A stretch of 56,013 nt of DNA. Source: Haloflavibacter putidus. Lineage in GTDB: Bacteria; Bacteroidota; Bacteroidia; Flavobacteriales; Flavobacteriaceae. Of the stretch, positions 8,102 through 17,311 are shown one piece after another. The notes under the pieces are model-generated. The model saw only the letters and a list, made by a program, of their open reading frames with translations. It made no database searches and was not told the DNA's origin. The translations under genes and the position numbers were made by a program. The DNA is taken from NCBI RefSeq assembly GCF_006546625.1, contig NZ_VIAR01000016.1:1-56013 (forward strand). Reading direction: 5' to 3'. Within the stretch, counting starts at the first letter, position 1; every line of letters starts with the position of its first letter.

Positions 8102-9948
8102 AGCTCAAACCAGCGTTCTGTTTTTTGTTCTATATTATCTTCTATTTCTTGGAGTTTAATGGACTTTTCTGTTATTTCTTCTTGACTTAAGTCCTTTAGG
8201 AAATCTTTTTGTAGTTTTTCTTTTTTAGCTTCTAATTTGGCGATTTCCTTTTCTAAATTTTTGTATTCCTTTTGCTCCTGATAGCTCAGCTTGGCCGTAG
8301 TTTTACTCTCTTGCCATTCTTTTTTGGCGGCAGAGGTTTTCTTTTCGGTTTCTCCTTGGTGTTTTTTGCTGCTTTCGTAACTGCGATAGTCGCTGTAATT
8401 GCCGGGGAAATCCTGAATTTTGCTTTCTTTCTTAAAGATAAATAAATGGTCTACTATTTTATCCATAAAATATCTATCGTGGGAAACTACGATTAAGCAT
8501 CCCGGAAAATCTAATAAGAAATTTTCTAAAATATTTAAGGTTACAATATCCAAATCGTTGGTAGGCTCATCCAGAATTAAAAAGTTGGGGTTTTGTATTA
8601 AAACCGTACACAAATACAAACGCTTTTGTTCGCCTCCGCTGAGTTTCTCTACAAAATCATACTGCTTTTTACGATCGAATAGAAAGCGTTCCAACAATTG
8701 CTGCGCAGAGATTTGCCGACCTTTCTTTAGCGGAATATAGTCGCCAAACTCCCGAATTACATCAATTACTTTTTGACCTTCTTTTATAGTAATGCCGCTT
8801 TGGGTGTAGTGACCAAATTTTACGGTTTCGCCAATAACAATTTTGCCGGTATCCGGTTTAATATTCCCCGTAAGGGTTTTTAGAAAGGTGGTTTTACCCG
8901 TGCCGTTTTTACCGATAATGCCAAGTCGCTCACCGGGTTGAAAATTATAATCAAAATTTTCAAAAAGCGTTTTTTCTTCATACGATTTAGAAATATTATG
9001 CAGCTCTACAATTTTGTTTCCCAAACGTTCCATATTTATTTCCAACTGCACTTTTTGTTCGTTTCGGCGTTGCGATGCACGAGCTTTGATATCCGAAAAG
9101 TCTTCTATACGCGATTTAGATTTGGTGGTGCGGGCTTTGGGTTGCCTGCGCATCCAATCTAATTCTTTTTTATAGAGTTGTTTGGCTTTTTCTGTATTCG
9201 ATTTTTCGTTTTCTATGCGAGCTTCGCGCTTTTCTAAATAATAGCTGTAATTGCCTTTATAATTATAAAGAATGCCGGCTTCCAGCTCTATAATCTCGTT
9301 ACACACCCGCTCTAAAAAATAACGATCGTGGGTAACCATAAATAAGGTGATGTTTTGTTTTTTAAAGTAACCTTCCAACCACTCTATCATCTCCAAATCG
9401 AGGTGGTTGGTGGGCTCGTCTAAGATTAAAAGATCAGGATTATCTAATAAAGTTCCCGCCAGGGCCAAACGCCGTTTTTGTCCGCCAGAAAGTAATTTTA
9501 CTTTTTTATCTAAGTTTTCCAGGTTTAGTTTAGAAAGTATTTGTTTGTATTGGGTTTCAAAATCCCAGGCCTGTTTTGCTTCCATTTGGTCAAAAGCTTT
9601 TTGATAAGCCTCGGTGTCACCGGCATTTTTTAAAGCCTTTTCGTAAGCAGCAATAGTTTTTAAAATTTCGTTATCGGAAGAAAGAATGGTTTCTTCTATC
9701 GTTAAGTTTGCATCTAAGCTTGGTTGTTGCGGTAAGAAAGAAACTTTTATGTCTTTACGATAAGCCACTTCGCCACGATCGGGGAGATCTAATTTGGCCA
9801 AAATATTCAGTAGGGAAGTCTTGCCTGTACCGTTTTTGGCAATCAAGCCTATTTTTTGACCTTGGTTAATACCAAAGGATATATCCTCAAACAAAACCCG
9901 CTCGCCATAAGATTTTGCAATTTGTTCAACCGAAACGTAATTCACCAC
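8083..9948 (-). CDS. uup: ABC-F family ATPase, Uup-like
   Basis: ABC-F proteins are soluble twin-ATPase proteins acting on ribosomes or on DNA/replication intermediates, and Uup is the member with a C-terminal coiled coil. The 621 residues hold two ABC cassettes: Walker A GLIAKNGTGKTS near residue 34, signature LLSGGQKRRLALAG and LLILDEPTNHLDLEM; then GIIGKNGTGKTT near residue 340 and LSGGEQKRLYL with LILDEPTNDLD. Between them is the ABC-F linker, and the last about 90 residues are a charged coiled coil. The first codon is GTG at 9948, and a second GTG follows immediately, so either could start. The 3' end lies in a tandem repeat. Confidence 0.92.
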   Translation of the reverse strand: MVNYVSVEQIAKSYGERVLFEDISFGINQGQKIGLIAKNGTGKTSLLNILAKLDLPDRGEVAYRKDIKVSFLPQQPSLDANLTIEETILSSDNEILKTIAAYEKALKNAGDTEAYQKAFDQMEAKQAWDFETQYKQILSKLNLENLDKKVKLLSGGQKRRLALAGTLLDNPDLLILDEPTNHLDLEMIEWLEGYFKKQNITLFMVTHDRYFLERVCNEIIELEAGILYNYKGNYSYYLEKREARIENEKSNTEKAKQLYKKELDWMRRQPKARTTKSKSRIEDFSDIKARASQRRNEQKVQLEINMERLGNKIVELHNISKSYEEKTLFENFDYNFQPGERLGIIGKNGTGKTTFLKTLTGNIKPDTGKIVIGETVKFGHYTQSGITIKEGQKVIDVIREFGDYIPLKKGRQISAQQLLERFLFDRKKQYDFVEKLSGGEQKRLYLCTVLIQNPNFLILDEPTNDLDIVTLNILENFLLDFPGCLIVVSHDRYFMDKIVDHLFIFKKESKIQDFPGNYSDYRSYESSKKHQGETEKKTSAAKKEWQESKTTAKLSYQEQKEYKNLEKEIAKLEAKKEKLQKDFLKDLSQEEITEKSIKLQEIEDNIEQKTERWFELGELMS

Positions 9949-9999
9949 AATAATTTTTGCTGCAAATTAAAATAAATTATGGAGTATTCCCATTTCATG

Positions 10000-10030
10000 T
10001 TTTAATATTAAGCTTGAAAACTTATATTTG
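10000..10030 (+). promoter_or_regulatory. Predicted promoter of the export operon
   Basis: TTTT at 10000-10003, a 19-bp spacer and TATATTTG at 10023-10030 fit the Bacteroidota pattern, one base off at the upstream box. A small inverted repeat TCGCT/AGCGA (10031-10050) follows in the leader, and the ATG is at 10061. Confidence 0.6.
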
Positions 10031-10060
10031 TCGCTCAATTTTTTAGCGAAAAGAAAATAG

Positions 10061-10867
10061 ATGAAATATATACGCTTTTTAACGCTTTTGTTGTTGGCTC
10101 TACAAATGGGTTCGTGCATTGGTACCAAAAAACTTACTTATTTGCAACAGCCCGAAAATCAAGAGATGCTAGATAGTTTGGTAAGCGTAAAGCGTATACA
10201 AAAGCCGTATCGCGTACAGATTAACGATTTGTTAGACATTAATGTAAAAGCTTTGGATCAAGCTGTGGTCCAAATGTTTGATAAATCTACGCAAGAAGGT
10301 AGTAGTGGGGGCCAGAAAATGAATGCGGAACAATTATATTTTGATGGTTATCTAGTAGACGCGCACGGCAACATACGTGTTCCTACTTTAGGAGAAATAA
10401 ACGTCTTAGGCTATACTACCGAAGAGATTCGTAAAAAAATAGAAAGTCTATTATTGGAAAATTATTTTAAAGAAGAGGCAAATTTATTTGTCACCGTAAA
10501 GTTGGCCGGGGTTCGTTATACTACTGTCGGTGAAATTGGTACGGGAACACAAATTTTATATGATAATGAAGTTACCATTATGGAGGCTATTGCGAATGCT
10601 GGCGATATTCCCGTGACCGGCGACAGAAAAGACGTTATGATTTTACGCCAATATCCCGAAGGACAAAAAGTACACCATATAGACCTTACCAGTATAGATG
10701 CCGTAAACTCTCCTTATTATTATATACAGCCAAACGATTTGATTATCGTAAAACCCCTGCCGCAAAAATCTTATGGTTTTGGGGTTAGTGGATTAGAAAC
10801 TTTTTCGGCAATTGCCAGTGTAGTAACCTTGTTTACTTCCTTGCTTATTTTAACAACCCGCTTATAG
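10061..10867 (+). CDS. Wza-like polysaccharide export lipoprotein
   Basis: This is an outer-membrane polysaccharide export protein that builds the exit channel for capsule or EPS. The 268 residues begin with a lipoprotein signal ending LLALQMGSC, so Cys19 is the likely lipidated residue. Next comes the poly-export domain (KPYRVQINDLLDINVKALD, near residue 47), then SLBB domains (TVGEIGTGTQ, YYYIQPNDLIIVKPLP). A C-terminal hydrophobic segment (residues about 245-265) would span the outer membrane. It is immediately followed, with no gap, by the Wzc-like gene, the usual pair. Confidence 0.93.
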   Translation: MKYIRFLTLLLLALQMGSCIGTKKLTYLQQPENQEMLDSLVSVKRIQKPYRVQINDLLDINVKALDQAVVQMFDKSTQEGSSGGQKMNAEQLYFDGYLVDAHGNIRVPTLGEINVLGYTTEEIRKKIESLLLENYFKEEANLFVTVKLAGVRYTTVGEIGTGTQILYDNEVTIMEAIANAGDIPVTGDRKDVMILRQYPEGQKVHHIDLTSIDAVNSPYYYIQPNDLIIVKPLPQKSYGFGVSGLETFSAIASVVTLFTSLLILTTRL

Positions 10868-13330
10868 ATGGAAGAAGAATTTGAAGTACAGGAATCGAAT
10901 ATAAACTTTGATTTTAAAGGGTTTTTACTTAAAATCTTAAGTTATTGGTATGTGTTTGTACTGGCTATTGTAATTGGCTTGGGCATTGCCTATTATATAA
11001 ATGTACGCAAGTTGCCGGTATACCGTTTAAGCAGTTTAATTACCATAAAAGATGCACAAAATCCGTTATTTACCTCTAATCAAAGCTTAACATTTAACTG
11101 GGGAGGCGTTTCCGATAAGGTAAATACCGCCGTAACTACTTTGCAAACCCGTTCGCATAACGAAAAGGTAGTGGAGCGTTTAGAATATTATGTACAATAT
11201 TTACAAGAGGGCGAATATCAAAAAGTAGATGCTTATGGCAGAGTACCGTTTCGTTTTGAAGTAGATAGTTTACATGGACAAATTTTAAACACGCCTATTG
11301 CCATAGAGTTTATAGATTCTACCCGTTTTAAACTTCGGCTTAGTATAGAAGAACCGGGTAGCTTTAATCTGATGCGTTACGATCAAAACTTGGTTAAATC
11401 TTTATATATAGACAAAAAACTCAGCGAGTATAAATTTAGATTGGGACAGCCAATAGATTTACCGTTTATTCATGGTAAACTAGAAAAAAATGAGCGTAAA
11501 ATACTTCCCGGTCAAATTTACTACCTTCAATTTTTAAACTTTAACAGTGTTGTTCAGCAGTACCAAAATATTCAGGTGGGTAATCAAGGTAAAGGTAGTT
11601 CTATCATTAATTTGGCGCTGACCGGAAACAACAAAAAGAAAATAGCAGATTATCTTAATACTACTACCAAGGTATTGCGGGAAGATATGCTTAACCGTAA
11701 GAATTTGTTTGCTACCAAAACCATTCGGTTTATCGATTCTACTTTGGCGGTAAAGGCAGATGAGTTGCGGGATGTTGAAAACGAGATGAACCAATTCCGT
11801 ATAGAAAACGAAATTCTCGATATTACCGCAGAAGGGCAGGAATTGCGTACCAAGCTTACAAAGTTAGACCTGCAAGAAGAGGAGGTAGAACGGGAAGTTT
11901 CCTACTACAATACCTTACGAGATTATTTAGAAACCCGGGACGATTATTCTAACGCGCCGGCACCATCGGTGGCGGGTATTCAAGAACCCAGTATAAGTGC
12001 TGCGGTAGGCCGTATCGTACAGTTGGCAGAACAACGCAAGCAGTATGCTTATTCTATGCAAGAAAGTTCTCCGGTTTTTGAAGATATAGATAGAAAAATA
12101 AATGCTACCAAATCGGTTTTATTAGAAAATATTAGCTCCTCCAGATCTTTACTGAATAAAGAACTCAATACTATTCGTGGCGAAATTGCACGCTTAGAGC
12201 AGCAAGTGCGGTCTCTACCCAAGGAGCAGCAAAATTTACTTAAAATTGAGCGCCGCTATAATATTAGCGAACAAACCTATAACTTGTTTTTGGCAAAACG
12301 CAACGAAGCCGGTCTGGTAAAAGCAGCCAATGTAAGCGACGTTAAAGTTATTGATAAAGCTAAAGACGTAGGCGGCGGAAAAATTGGTCCCAATACGCAA
12401 CTCAATTATGTGATGGCCATATTAATTGGCAGTTTTGCGCCTTTGGTTATTATATTTTTGCTGGTATTTTTCGATAATAAAATAAAAACCGTAAAAGATG
12501 TGGAGCGCTTGTCCAACATTCCGGTGCTCGGGTTAATTGGAAAAAGTAGGCAAAAGACCAATCTCGTAGTATACAACAAGCCAAAATCGGCTATAGCCGA
12601 AAGCTTTAGAGGTCTGCGCACCAGTTTGCAATTTATTTATCGACAAAAAAATATTCAAGGCTCAAAAACCGTGTTGGTTACTTCCTCGGTCAGCGGGGAA
12701 GGAAAAACCTTTGTTTCTATGAACTTGTCTTCTGTTTTCGCTTTAAGCGGAAAACGATGCATCTTGGTTGGCGTTGATTTAAGAAGACCGAAGATTTTTG
12801 ATGATTTTGAAATCAGTAATGATATTGGTTTAGTAAACTATCTGATAGGCGATAAAAACAAAGCGGAGGTTATTCAGGAAACCCGTTTTGATAATTTAGA
12901 TGTGATTACCGCCGGACCCGTTCCGCCCAATCCGTCAGAGTTGTTGATGGATGACAAGATGGAGGTTTTAATGAATGAATTAAAAACAGAATACGATTAT
13001 ATTATTTTAGATAGTCCGCCAATTGGTTTGGTGGCAGACGCTTTAACCTTGGGTAAGTTCGCTGATGCTTCCCTGTATATCGTTCGGCAGAATTATACCA
13101 AAAACGGTATGCTCAACGTTATCAACGAAAAGTATAAAAAAGGGGAAATTGGCAGTATAAGTTTTGTCTTGAACTACTTTCAGCAAAAAGCTAAATACGG
13201 TTATGGTTACGGCTACGGTTATGGCTATGGTTATGGCTACGGCAGCAACTATAACAAAGGTTACCACGAGACCGAAGTACACGAAAGTTGGTGGCAGCGC
13301 ATAAAAAATAAAATAAGAAAAAGAAGATAG
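10868..13330 (+). CDS. Wzc-like polysaccharide co-polymerase and tyrosine autokinase
   Basis: This inner-membrane chain-length and export regulator cycles by tyrosine phosphorylation. The 820 residues contain a Wzz domain with a first membrane segment near residues 28-45 (YWYVFVLAIVIGLGIAYYI), a long periplasmic coiled coil, a second membrane segment near residue 517, then the BY-kinase domain: Walker A SSVSGEGKT near residue 605, Walker A' LVGVDLRRPK and Walker B YIILDSPP. The C-terminus has eight Tyr-Gly repeats plus more Tyr, the autophosphorylation cluster, then a basic end RIKNKIRKRR. It starts right after the Wza-like gene, and the dehydrogenase gene follows 2 bases later. Confidence 0.95.
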   Translation: MEEEFEVQESNINFDFKGFLLKILSYWYVFVLAIVIGLGIAYYINVRKLPVYRLSSLITIKDAQNPLFTSNQSLTFNWGGVSDKVNTAVTTLQTRSHNEKVVERLEYYVQYLQEGEYQKVDAYGRVPFRFEVDSLHGQILNTPIAIEFIDSTRFKLRLSIEEPGSFNLMRYDQNLVKSLYIDKKLSEYKFRLGQPIDLPFIHGKLEKNERKILPGQIYYLQFLNFNSVVQQYQNIQVGNQGKGSSIINLALTGNNKKKIADYLNTTTKVLREDMLNRKNLFATKTIRFIDSTLAVKADELRDVENEMNQFRIENEILDITAEGQELRTKLTKLDLQEEEVEREVSYYNTLRDYLETRDDYSNAPAPSVAGIQEPSISAAVGRIVQLAEQRKQYAYSMQESSPVFEDIDRKINATKSVLLENISSSRSLLNKELNTIRGEIARLEQQVRSLPKEQQNLLKIERRYNISEQTYNLFLAKRNEAGLVKAANVSDVKVIDKAKDVGGGKIGPNTQLNYVMAILIGSFAPLVIIFLLVFFDNKIKTVKDVERLSNIPVLGLIGKSRQKTNLVVYNKPKSAIAESFRGLRTSLQFIYRQKNIQGSKTVLVTSSVSGEGKTFVSMNLSSVFALSGKRCILVGVDLRRPKIFDDFEISNDIGLVNYLIGDKNKAEVIQETRFDNLDVITAGPVPPNPSELLMDDKMEVLMNELKTEYDYIILDSPPIGLVADALTLGKFADASLYIVRQNYTKNGMLNVINEKYKKGEIGSISFVLNYFQQKAKYGYGYGYGYGYGYGYGSNYNKGYHETEVHESWWQRIKNKIRKRR
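13196..13243. repeat. Hexanucleotide tandem coding for (Tyr-Gly)8
   Basis: There are eight in-frame units of TAYGGY. Third-base variation shows the array is not freshly expanded, but changes of unit number would keep frame and alter the number of phosphorylatable tyrosines. Confidence 0.9.
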
Positions 13331-13332
13331 GT

Positions 13333-14610
13333 ATGGATAAAGATCCCATAATTGCAGTAATTGGTTTAGGTTATGTAGGCTTGCCGTTGGCAGTGGCTTT
13401 CGCCGAAAAATATAAAGTAATTGGTTTCGATATTAACAAGGCTCGAGTAGAAGAATTGCGTACCGGGCACGACCATACCTTAGAAGTAGAAGATGAAGCT
13501 TTGCAAAAGGTCTTATCTACCGGCAATTTAGAAGTAAATACTGCGGTAGACACGCTAAAAACCGCGCAAGTATATATAGTAACCGTACCAACCCCAACAG
13601 ATAAAAACCATCGGCCTATTTTAACGCCTTTGGAAAAAGCCAGCGCTACCATAGCAAAGGTTTTAAAACCGGGCGATACGGTAATTTATGAATCGACCGT
13701 CTATCCCGGGGTTACCGAGGAGGTTTGTGTACCTATTTTAGAAGAAATTTCCGGCTTGATCTTTAATAAAGATTTTTATGCCGGTTATTCTCCAGAGCGT
13801 ATCAATCCGGGCGATAAAGTACATACTGTAACACAAATTTTAAAAGTAACTTCCGGTTCTACTCCGGAAATAGCCAAAGACATAGATGCTTTATACGCTT
13901 CTGTGATAACAGCCGGCACGCATTTAGCACCAACTATAAAAGTAGCAGAAGCCGCAAAAGTTATTGAAAATTCGCAACGCGATATTAATATTGCTTTTGT
14001 AAACGAACTTTCAAAAATATTCCGATTATTAGATATAGATACCGATGCGGTTTTAGATGCGGCAGCAACCAAATGGAATTTTATTAAATTTACCCCCGGC
14101 TTGGTGGGCGGACATTGTATCGGCGTAGATCCTTATTATTTGGCGCAACGCGCACAAGAAGCAGGTTATAATCCGGAAATCATTTTGGCCGGCCGCCGAA
14201 TGAACGACGGAATGGGACGTTATGTGGCGCAAGAAGTTATCAAATTGATGGTAAAAAAAGACGCTCCCATAAAAAATGGGAAAGCTTTAGTTCTGGGCAT
14301 TACCTTTAAAGAAAACTGTCCCGATGTACGCAATACCAAAGCCATAGACGTAATAAACGAATTAAAAGGCTATAATTTAGACGTAGAAGTTTGCGACCCG
14401 TGGGCCAATCCAAAAGAAGTAAAAGAGATTTTCGATATAGATTTAACCACCTCTTGCGATGCGTTAAAACAAAAATACGACAGCATTATTTTATGCGTTT
14501 CTCACCAGGAATTTTTAGAATTAGACTATAAAAACCTAAGCAAAGACCACACGGTTATTTTTGACGTAAAATCATTTTTACCAATGGCATTGATAGACGG
14601 GAGGCTGTAG
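13333..14610 (+). CDS. tviB: UDP-N-acetylhexosamine 6-dehydrogenase (TviB/WbpA/WbpO-like)
   Basis: The enzyme oxidises C6 of UDP-GlcNAc or UDP-GalNAc twice with NAD+ to the uronic acid. The 425 residues show Rossmann motif AVIGLGYVGLPLAVAF (near residue 9), the central ERINPGDKVHT segment, the catalytic Cys in GLVGGHCIGVDPYYLAQ (near residue 262) and the C-terminal UDP-binding domain with CPDVRNTKAIDVI. GHDHTLEV and AGRRMNDGM favour the TviB group over UDP-glucose dehydrogenase. A WbpP/TviC-type epimerase lies downstream, so the likely product of the pair is UDP-GalNAcA. Confidence 0.92.
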   Translation: MDKDPIIAVIGLGYVGLPLAVAFAEKYKVIGFDINKARVEELRTGHDHTLEVEDEALQKVLSTGNLEVNTAVDTLKTAQVYIVTVPTPTDKNHRPILTPLEKASATIAKVLKPGDTVIYESTVYPGVTEEVCVPILEEISGLIFNKDFYAGYSPERINPGDKVHTVTQILKVTSGSTPEIAKDIDALYASVITAGTHLAPTIKVAEAAKVIENSQRDINIAFVNELSKIFRLLDIDTDAVLDAAATKWNFIKFTPGLVGGHCIGVDPYYLAQRAQEAGYNPEIILAGRRMNDGMGRYVAQEVIKLMVKKDAPIKNGKALVLGITFKENCPDVRNTKAIDVINELKGYNLDVEVCDPWANPKEVKEIFDIDLTTSCDALKQKYDSIILCVSHQEFLELDYKNLSKDHTVIFDVKSFLPMALIDGRL

Positions 14611-14630
14611 ATTTTATATTGTATACTGTC

Positions 14631-14686
14631 AGGTCGAGTGCTGGTTTTTGGAAGCGATAGCGAAGAAAAGCAGTGTATCGAGACCT
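14631..14686. repeat. Mirror-core hairpin repeat, copy 1
   Basis: AGGTCGAGTGCTGG and CAGTGTATCGAGACCT form imperfect arms, and the centre contains GAAGCGATAGCGAAG, which reads the same backwards on one strand. Other copies are at 17505, 19595 and 19927. Confidence 0.8.
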
Positions 14687-14762
14687 GGTATACAAGAGTC
14701 AAAGAGTCAAGGAGCCAAAGAGTAAAGTAGGGTTAAGCTATAAATTCTTAAAAAAAATTCCA

Positions 14763-14858
14763 TTGTCTTTTCGATGGAGGAACGAAGGAGAAACCCTTTC
14801 TCGCTTACTGTTTATCCAAACTCGGAAAAAAGATCTCTCCTATCGTCGAGATGACAGT
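14763..14858. repeat. REPIN-like pair in reversed half order
   Basis: The right-type half TGTCTTTTCGATGGAGGAAC comes first and the left-type half AGATCTCTCCTATCGTCGAG comes second, so the unit is turned round relative to most other copies. Confidence 0.7.
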
Positions 14859-14913
14859 TTGATTTTTTATAAGAATTAAGATTTTTAATCCCCTAATCCC
14901 TAATCTCCAATAC

Positions 14914-15112
14914 ACGAATACACGAATACACGAATACACGAAAAACTAAAAATGCCCAACTAAAAACGCCCAACAAACCAACACACCACTGCCAACTAAT
15001 CACTGATCACTACCAATCAACAAAAAACGCTAAACGCTAAACGAATAACGAATACACCAATACACGAATACACCAATACACCAATAATCAAATAATCAAA
15101 TACACGAACCAC
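14914..15112. repeat. AATACACGA / AATACACCA tandem strings
   Basis: Runs of a 9-bp unit (ACACGAATA) at 14914-14945 and its ACACCAATA variant at 15050-15095 are separated by GCCAACTAA and ACTGATCACT phrases. The spacers vary and the unit is too short for a CRISPR array. Confidence 0.75.
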
Positions 15113-15132
15113 ACTGGTCTATCAAAAAAAAC

Positions 15133-15140
15133 TATATTTG
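15133..15140 (+). promoter_or_regulatory. Predicted promoter -7 box of the epimerase-wzm operon
   Basis: TATATTTG followed by GCAAGCGG. Because transcription should start just after this box, the TTG inside it (15138) cannot be the start codon, which decides for the ATG at 15174. Confidence 0.55.
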
Positions 15141-15173
15141 CAAGCGGTATTTTTAATTAGAAAAAATAATTGG

Positions 15174-16148
15174 ATGTTTAAGCACGCCTATCACGAAAAA
15201 GATTTACATAATTATATATTTTTAGTAACCGGAGGAGCCGGGTTTATTGGTTCTAATCTGGTTGCGTATCTTTTAAAATACGGGGCTAAAGAAGTGCGGG
15301 TGTTAGACAATCTTTCCAACGGCTATTATGCTAACATCAAAGAATTTGAAGATCAGCCGAATTTTAAATTTATCGAAGGGGATATTCGCGATTTAGAGAC
15401 TTGTAAAAGCGCCATGCAAGGTGCAGATTATGTGTTGCATCAAGCTGCATTGGGTTCGGTGCCGCGTTCTATAGACGATCCGGTTACTACCAATGCCGTT
15501 AATATTAGCGGGTTTGTAAATATATTGGTGGCACAAAAAGAAACCAATAGTGTAAAACGTCTGGTTTACGCAGCTTCGTCTTCCACTTATGGCGACAGTA
15601 AAGAATTGCCTAAAAAAGAAGAAAATATAGGAAATCCGTTATCGCCCTACGCTGTAACAAAGTATGTCAACGAGTTATATGCTAATGTGTTTGCCAATAC
15701 TTACGGCATCGAAATTATCGGGTTGCGCTATTTTAATGTTTTTGGACCAAAACAAAGTCCGCAAGGCGCTTATGCTGCGGTAATCCCATTGTTTATGCAA
15801 GCCTTAAAAGACCAAAAGGCACCTACTATTAATGGCGATGGCGAGCAGACACGCGATTTTACTTTTGTAGAAAATGCGGTACAAGCCAATATAAAAGCCT
15901 TATTCGCTTCCGCGGAAGCGACAAATAAGGTCTATAATGTAGCTTACGGAGAACGAATAAGCTTAAATGAATTATGGCAAAGCTTGCAACAAGCCGCCAA
16001 TACAAGAATACAAGCCAATTACGGACCGCCGCGCCAAGGCGATGTGCGCGACTCGTTGGCCAACATTCAAAAAGCAAAAGATTTATTAGATTACCAGCCG
16101 CGTTTTAGTGTACAAGACGGCTTACAACTAACCTGGGAAAACTTTTAA
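15174..16148 (+). CDS. UDP-GlcNAc/GalNAc 4-epimerase, WbpP/TviC type
   Basis: This SDR-family enzyme interconverts UDP-GlcNAc and UDP-GalNAc, or the matching uronic acids, at C4. From the ATG at 15174 it has 324 residues: NAD site FLVTGGAGFIGSNLV near residue 16, AASSSTYGDS with the catalytic Ser/Thr, and YAVTKYVNE with the catalytic YxxxK. ALGSVPRSIDDP and RYFNVFGPKQSPQGAYAAVIP are typical of the WbpP group. An upstream in-frame TTG overlaps the promoter box and was rejected. Two bases separate it from the ABC permease gene. Confidence 0.92.
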   Translation: MFKHAYHEKDLHNYIFLVTGGAGFIGSNLVAYLLKYGAKEVRVLDNLSNGYYANIKEFEDQPNFKFIEGDIRDLETCKSAMQGADYVLHQAALGSVPRSIDDPVTTNAVNISGFVNILVAQKETNSVKRLVYAASSSTYGDSKELPKKEENIGNPLSPYAVTKYVNELYANVFANTYGIEIIGLRYFNVFGPKQSPQGAYAAVIPLFMQALKDQKAPTINGDGEQTRDFTFVENAVQANIKALFASAEATNKVYNVAYGERISLNELWQSLQQAANTRIQANYGPPRQGDVRDSLANIQKAKDLLDYQPRFSVQDGLQLTWENF

Positions 16149-16150
16149 AA

Positions 16151-17011
16151 ATGAAGAAAACGCAAACCGATTGGTTATACGAAATTACGCCGCATAGAAG
16201 TCTATTCAACCTGAATTTAAAAGAAATTTGGCGGTATAAAGATTTGCTTATTCTTTTTGTAAAGCGCGATATTGTTACGGTTTACAAACAAACCATTTTA
16301 GGGCCCTTGTGGTATTTTATCCAGCCTTTGTTTACCTCGGTAATTTTCACCTTGGTATTTAACAATGTGGCCGGGGTTACCACTGGTGCGGTGCCTTCGT
16401 TTTTGTTTAACTTAGCAGGAATTACGGCGTGGAATTATTTTAAAGAATGCCTTACCGGTACTTCCAATACCTTCCGTGGCAACGCAGCTATTTTTGGAAA
16501 AGTGTATTTTCCCAGAGCTATTATGCCAATGTCGGTTACCATTTCTAATTTGGTTAAATTTGGTATTCAGCTGCTTATTTTTATAGGCTTTTATATCTAT
16601 TTTGTTTTAAGTGGGGCAGAGGTTGCGCCCAATTCTTTGTTGCTGTTGTTTCCGCTTTACGTATTGATGATGGCTTTAACCGGACTTGGTTTGGGAATGA
16701 CTATTTCGGCAGCTACCACCAAATATCGGGATTTAACCGTGTTGGTTGGTTTTGCCACTTCTTTATTGATGTATATTTCGGCAGTGCCTTTTCCGTTGGA
16801 TAAAGCCGAAGAAAAGTTGCCGGAAATAAGCTGGTTGTTTGAGTACAATCCTTTAGCACAAATCATTGAAGGTTTCCGATTTATCACGTTAGATTTTGGT
16901 GATTTCACTTGGGGCGGATTGCTTTATGCCTTCTGTTTTTCGGTAGTTATCTTTTTTATAGGCTTAGTAATTTTTAACAAAACCGAGAAGAATTTTATTG
17001 ATACAGTTTAG
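16151..17011 (+). CDS. wzm: ABC-2 type polysaccharide export permease (Wzm-like)
   Basis: This is the membrane subunit of an ABC exporter for lipid-linked O-antigen, capsule or teichoic-type chains. The 286 residues show the Wzm/TagG N-terminus with an amphipathic KEIWRYKDLLILFVKRDIVT, then ILGPLWYFIQPLF and about six membrane segments (near 60-80, 110-140, 145-165, 175-200, 205-225 and 255-278). The matching ATPase is not adjacent but 4.5 kb downstream, separated by repeats, wecE and a toxin-antitoxin pair. That split is unusual, since wzm and wzt normally touch. Confidence 0.9.
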   Translation: MKKTQTDWLYEITPHRSLFNLNLKEIWRYKDLLILFVKRDIVTVYKQTILGPLWYFIQPLFTSVIFTLVFNNVAGVTTGAVPSFLFNLAGITAWNYFKECLTGTSNTFRGNAAIFGKVYFPRAIMPMSVTISNLVKFGIQLLIFIGFYIYFVLSGAEVAPNSLLLLFPLYVLMMALTGLGLGMTISAATTKYRDLTVLVGFATSLLMYISAVPFPLDKAEEKLPEISWLFEYNPLAQIIEGFRFITLDFGDFTWGGLLYAFCFSVVIFFIGLVIFNKTEKNFIDTV

Positions 17012-17195
17012 GAGGTAGTAGTAAAAGAGGTAAAAAGTTAAAGAGGCAAATAGATAAAGAGGCAAAGAGTCAAGGAGATAAAGAACAAAGTAGTATTTCT
17101 GACACCTAATGACCTTAATCTCTAATTTTGAAATTTAAAATTTGAAAATTGCAATTTGAAATTTCTCCATTTTTAATTCACCAACTCACCACTAA

Positions 17196-17281
17196 AAAGA
17201 TCTCTCCTATCGTCGAGATGACAGTTAAATAAAATTCTCGCTGTCATTCCGATGGAGGAACGACTTAGAAATCTTTTTTTT
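17196..17281. repeat. REPIN-like inverted pair
   Basis: The left half is AAAGATCTCTCCTATCGTCG and the right half TGTCATTCCGATGGAGGAAC, about 15 bp apart, then the CTATCCAAAATGGTCAAC tail. Confidence 0.8.
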
Positions 17282-17311
17282 ACACCGTATTTGAGTCTAT
17301 CCAAAATGGTC

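Larger units (their letters stand above)
14611..15173. other. Repeat-rich spacer with the promoter of the next operon
   Basis: After the dehydrogenase stop codon come a mirror-core hairpin repeat, purine strings of GAGTCAAAGAG type, a REPIN-like pair in reversed order and an array of AATACACGA units. A TATATTTG promoter box precedes the epimerase. Frames seen here are repeat-derived. Confidence 0.8.

Noticed and set aside
14914-15112. Repeated AATACACGA/ACCA units as a CRISPR array
   Set aside because: Units are 8-10 bp, degenerate and contiguous, with no constant-length spacers and no cas genes. The same applies to 42701-42800 and 51131-51188.
15138-15173. TTG at 15138 as the epimerase start
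   Set aside because: It lies inside the TATATTTG promoter box and would add residues with no family counterpart; ATG at 15174 is preferred.
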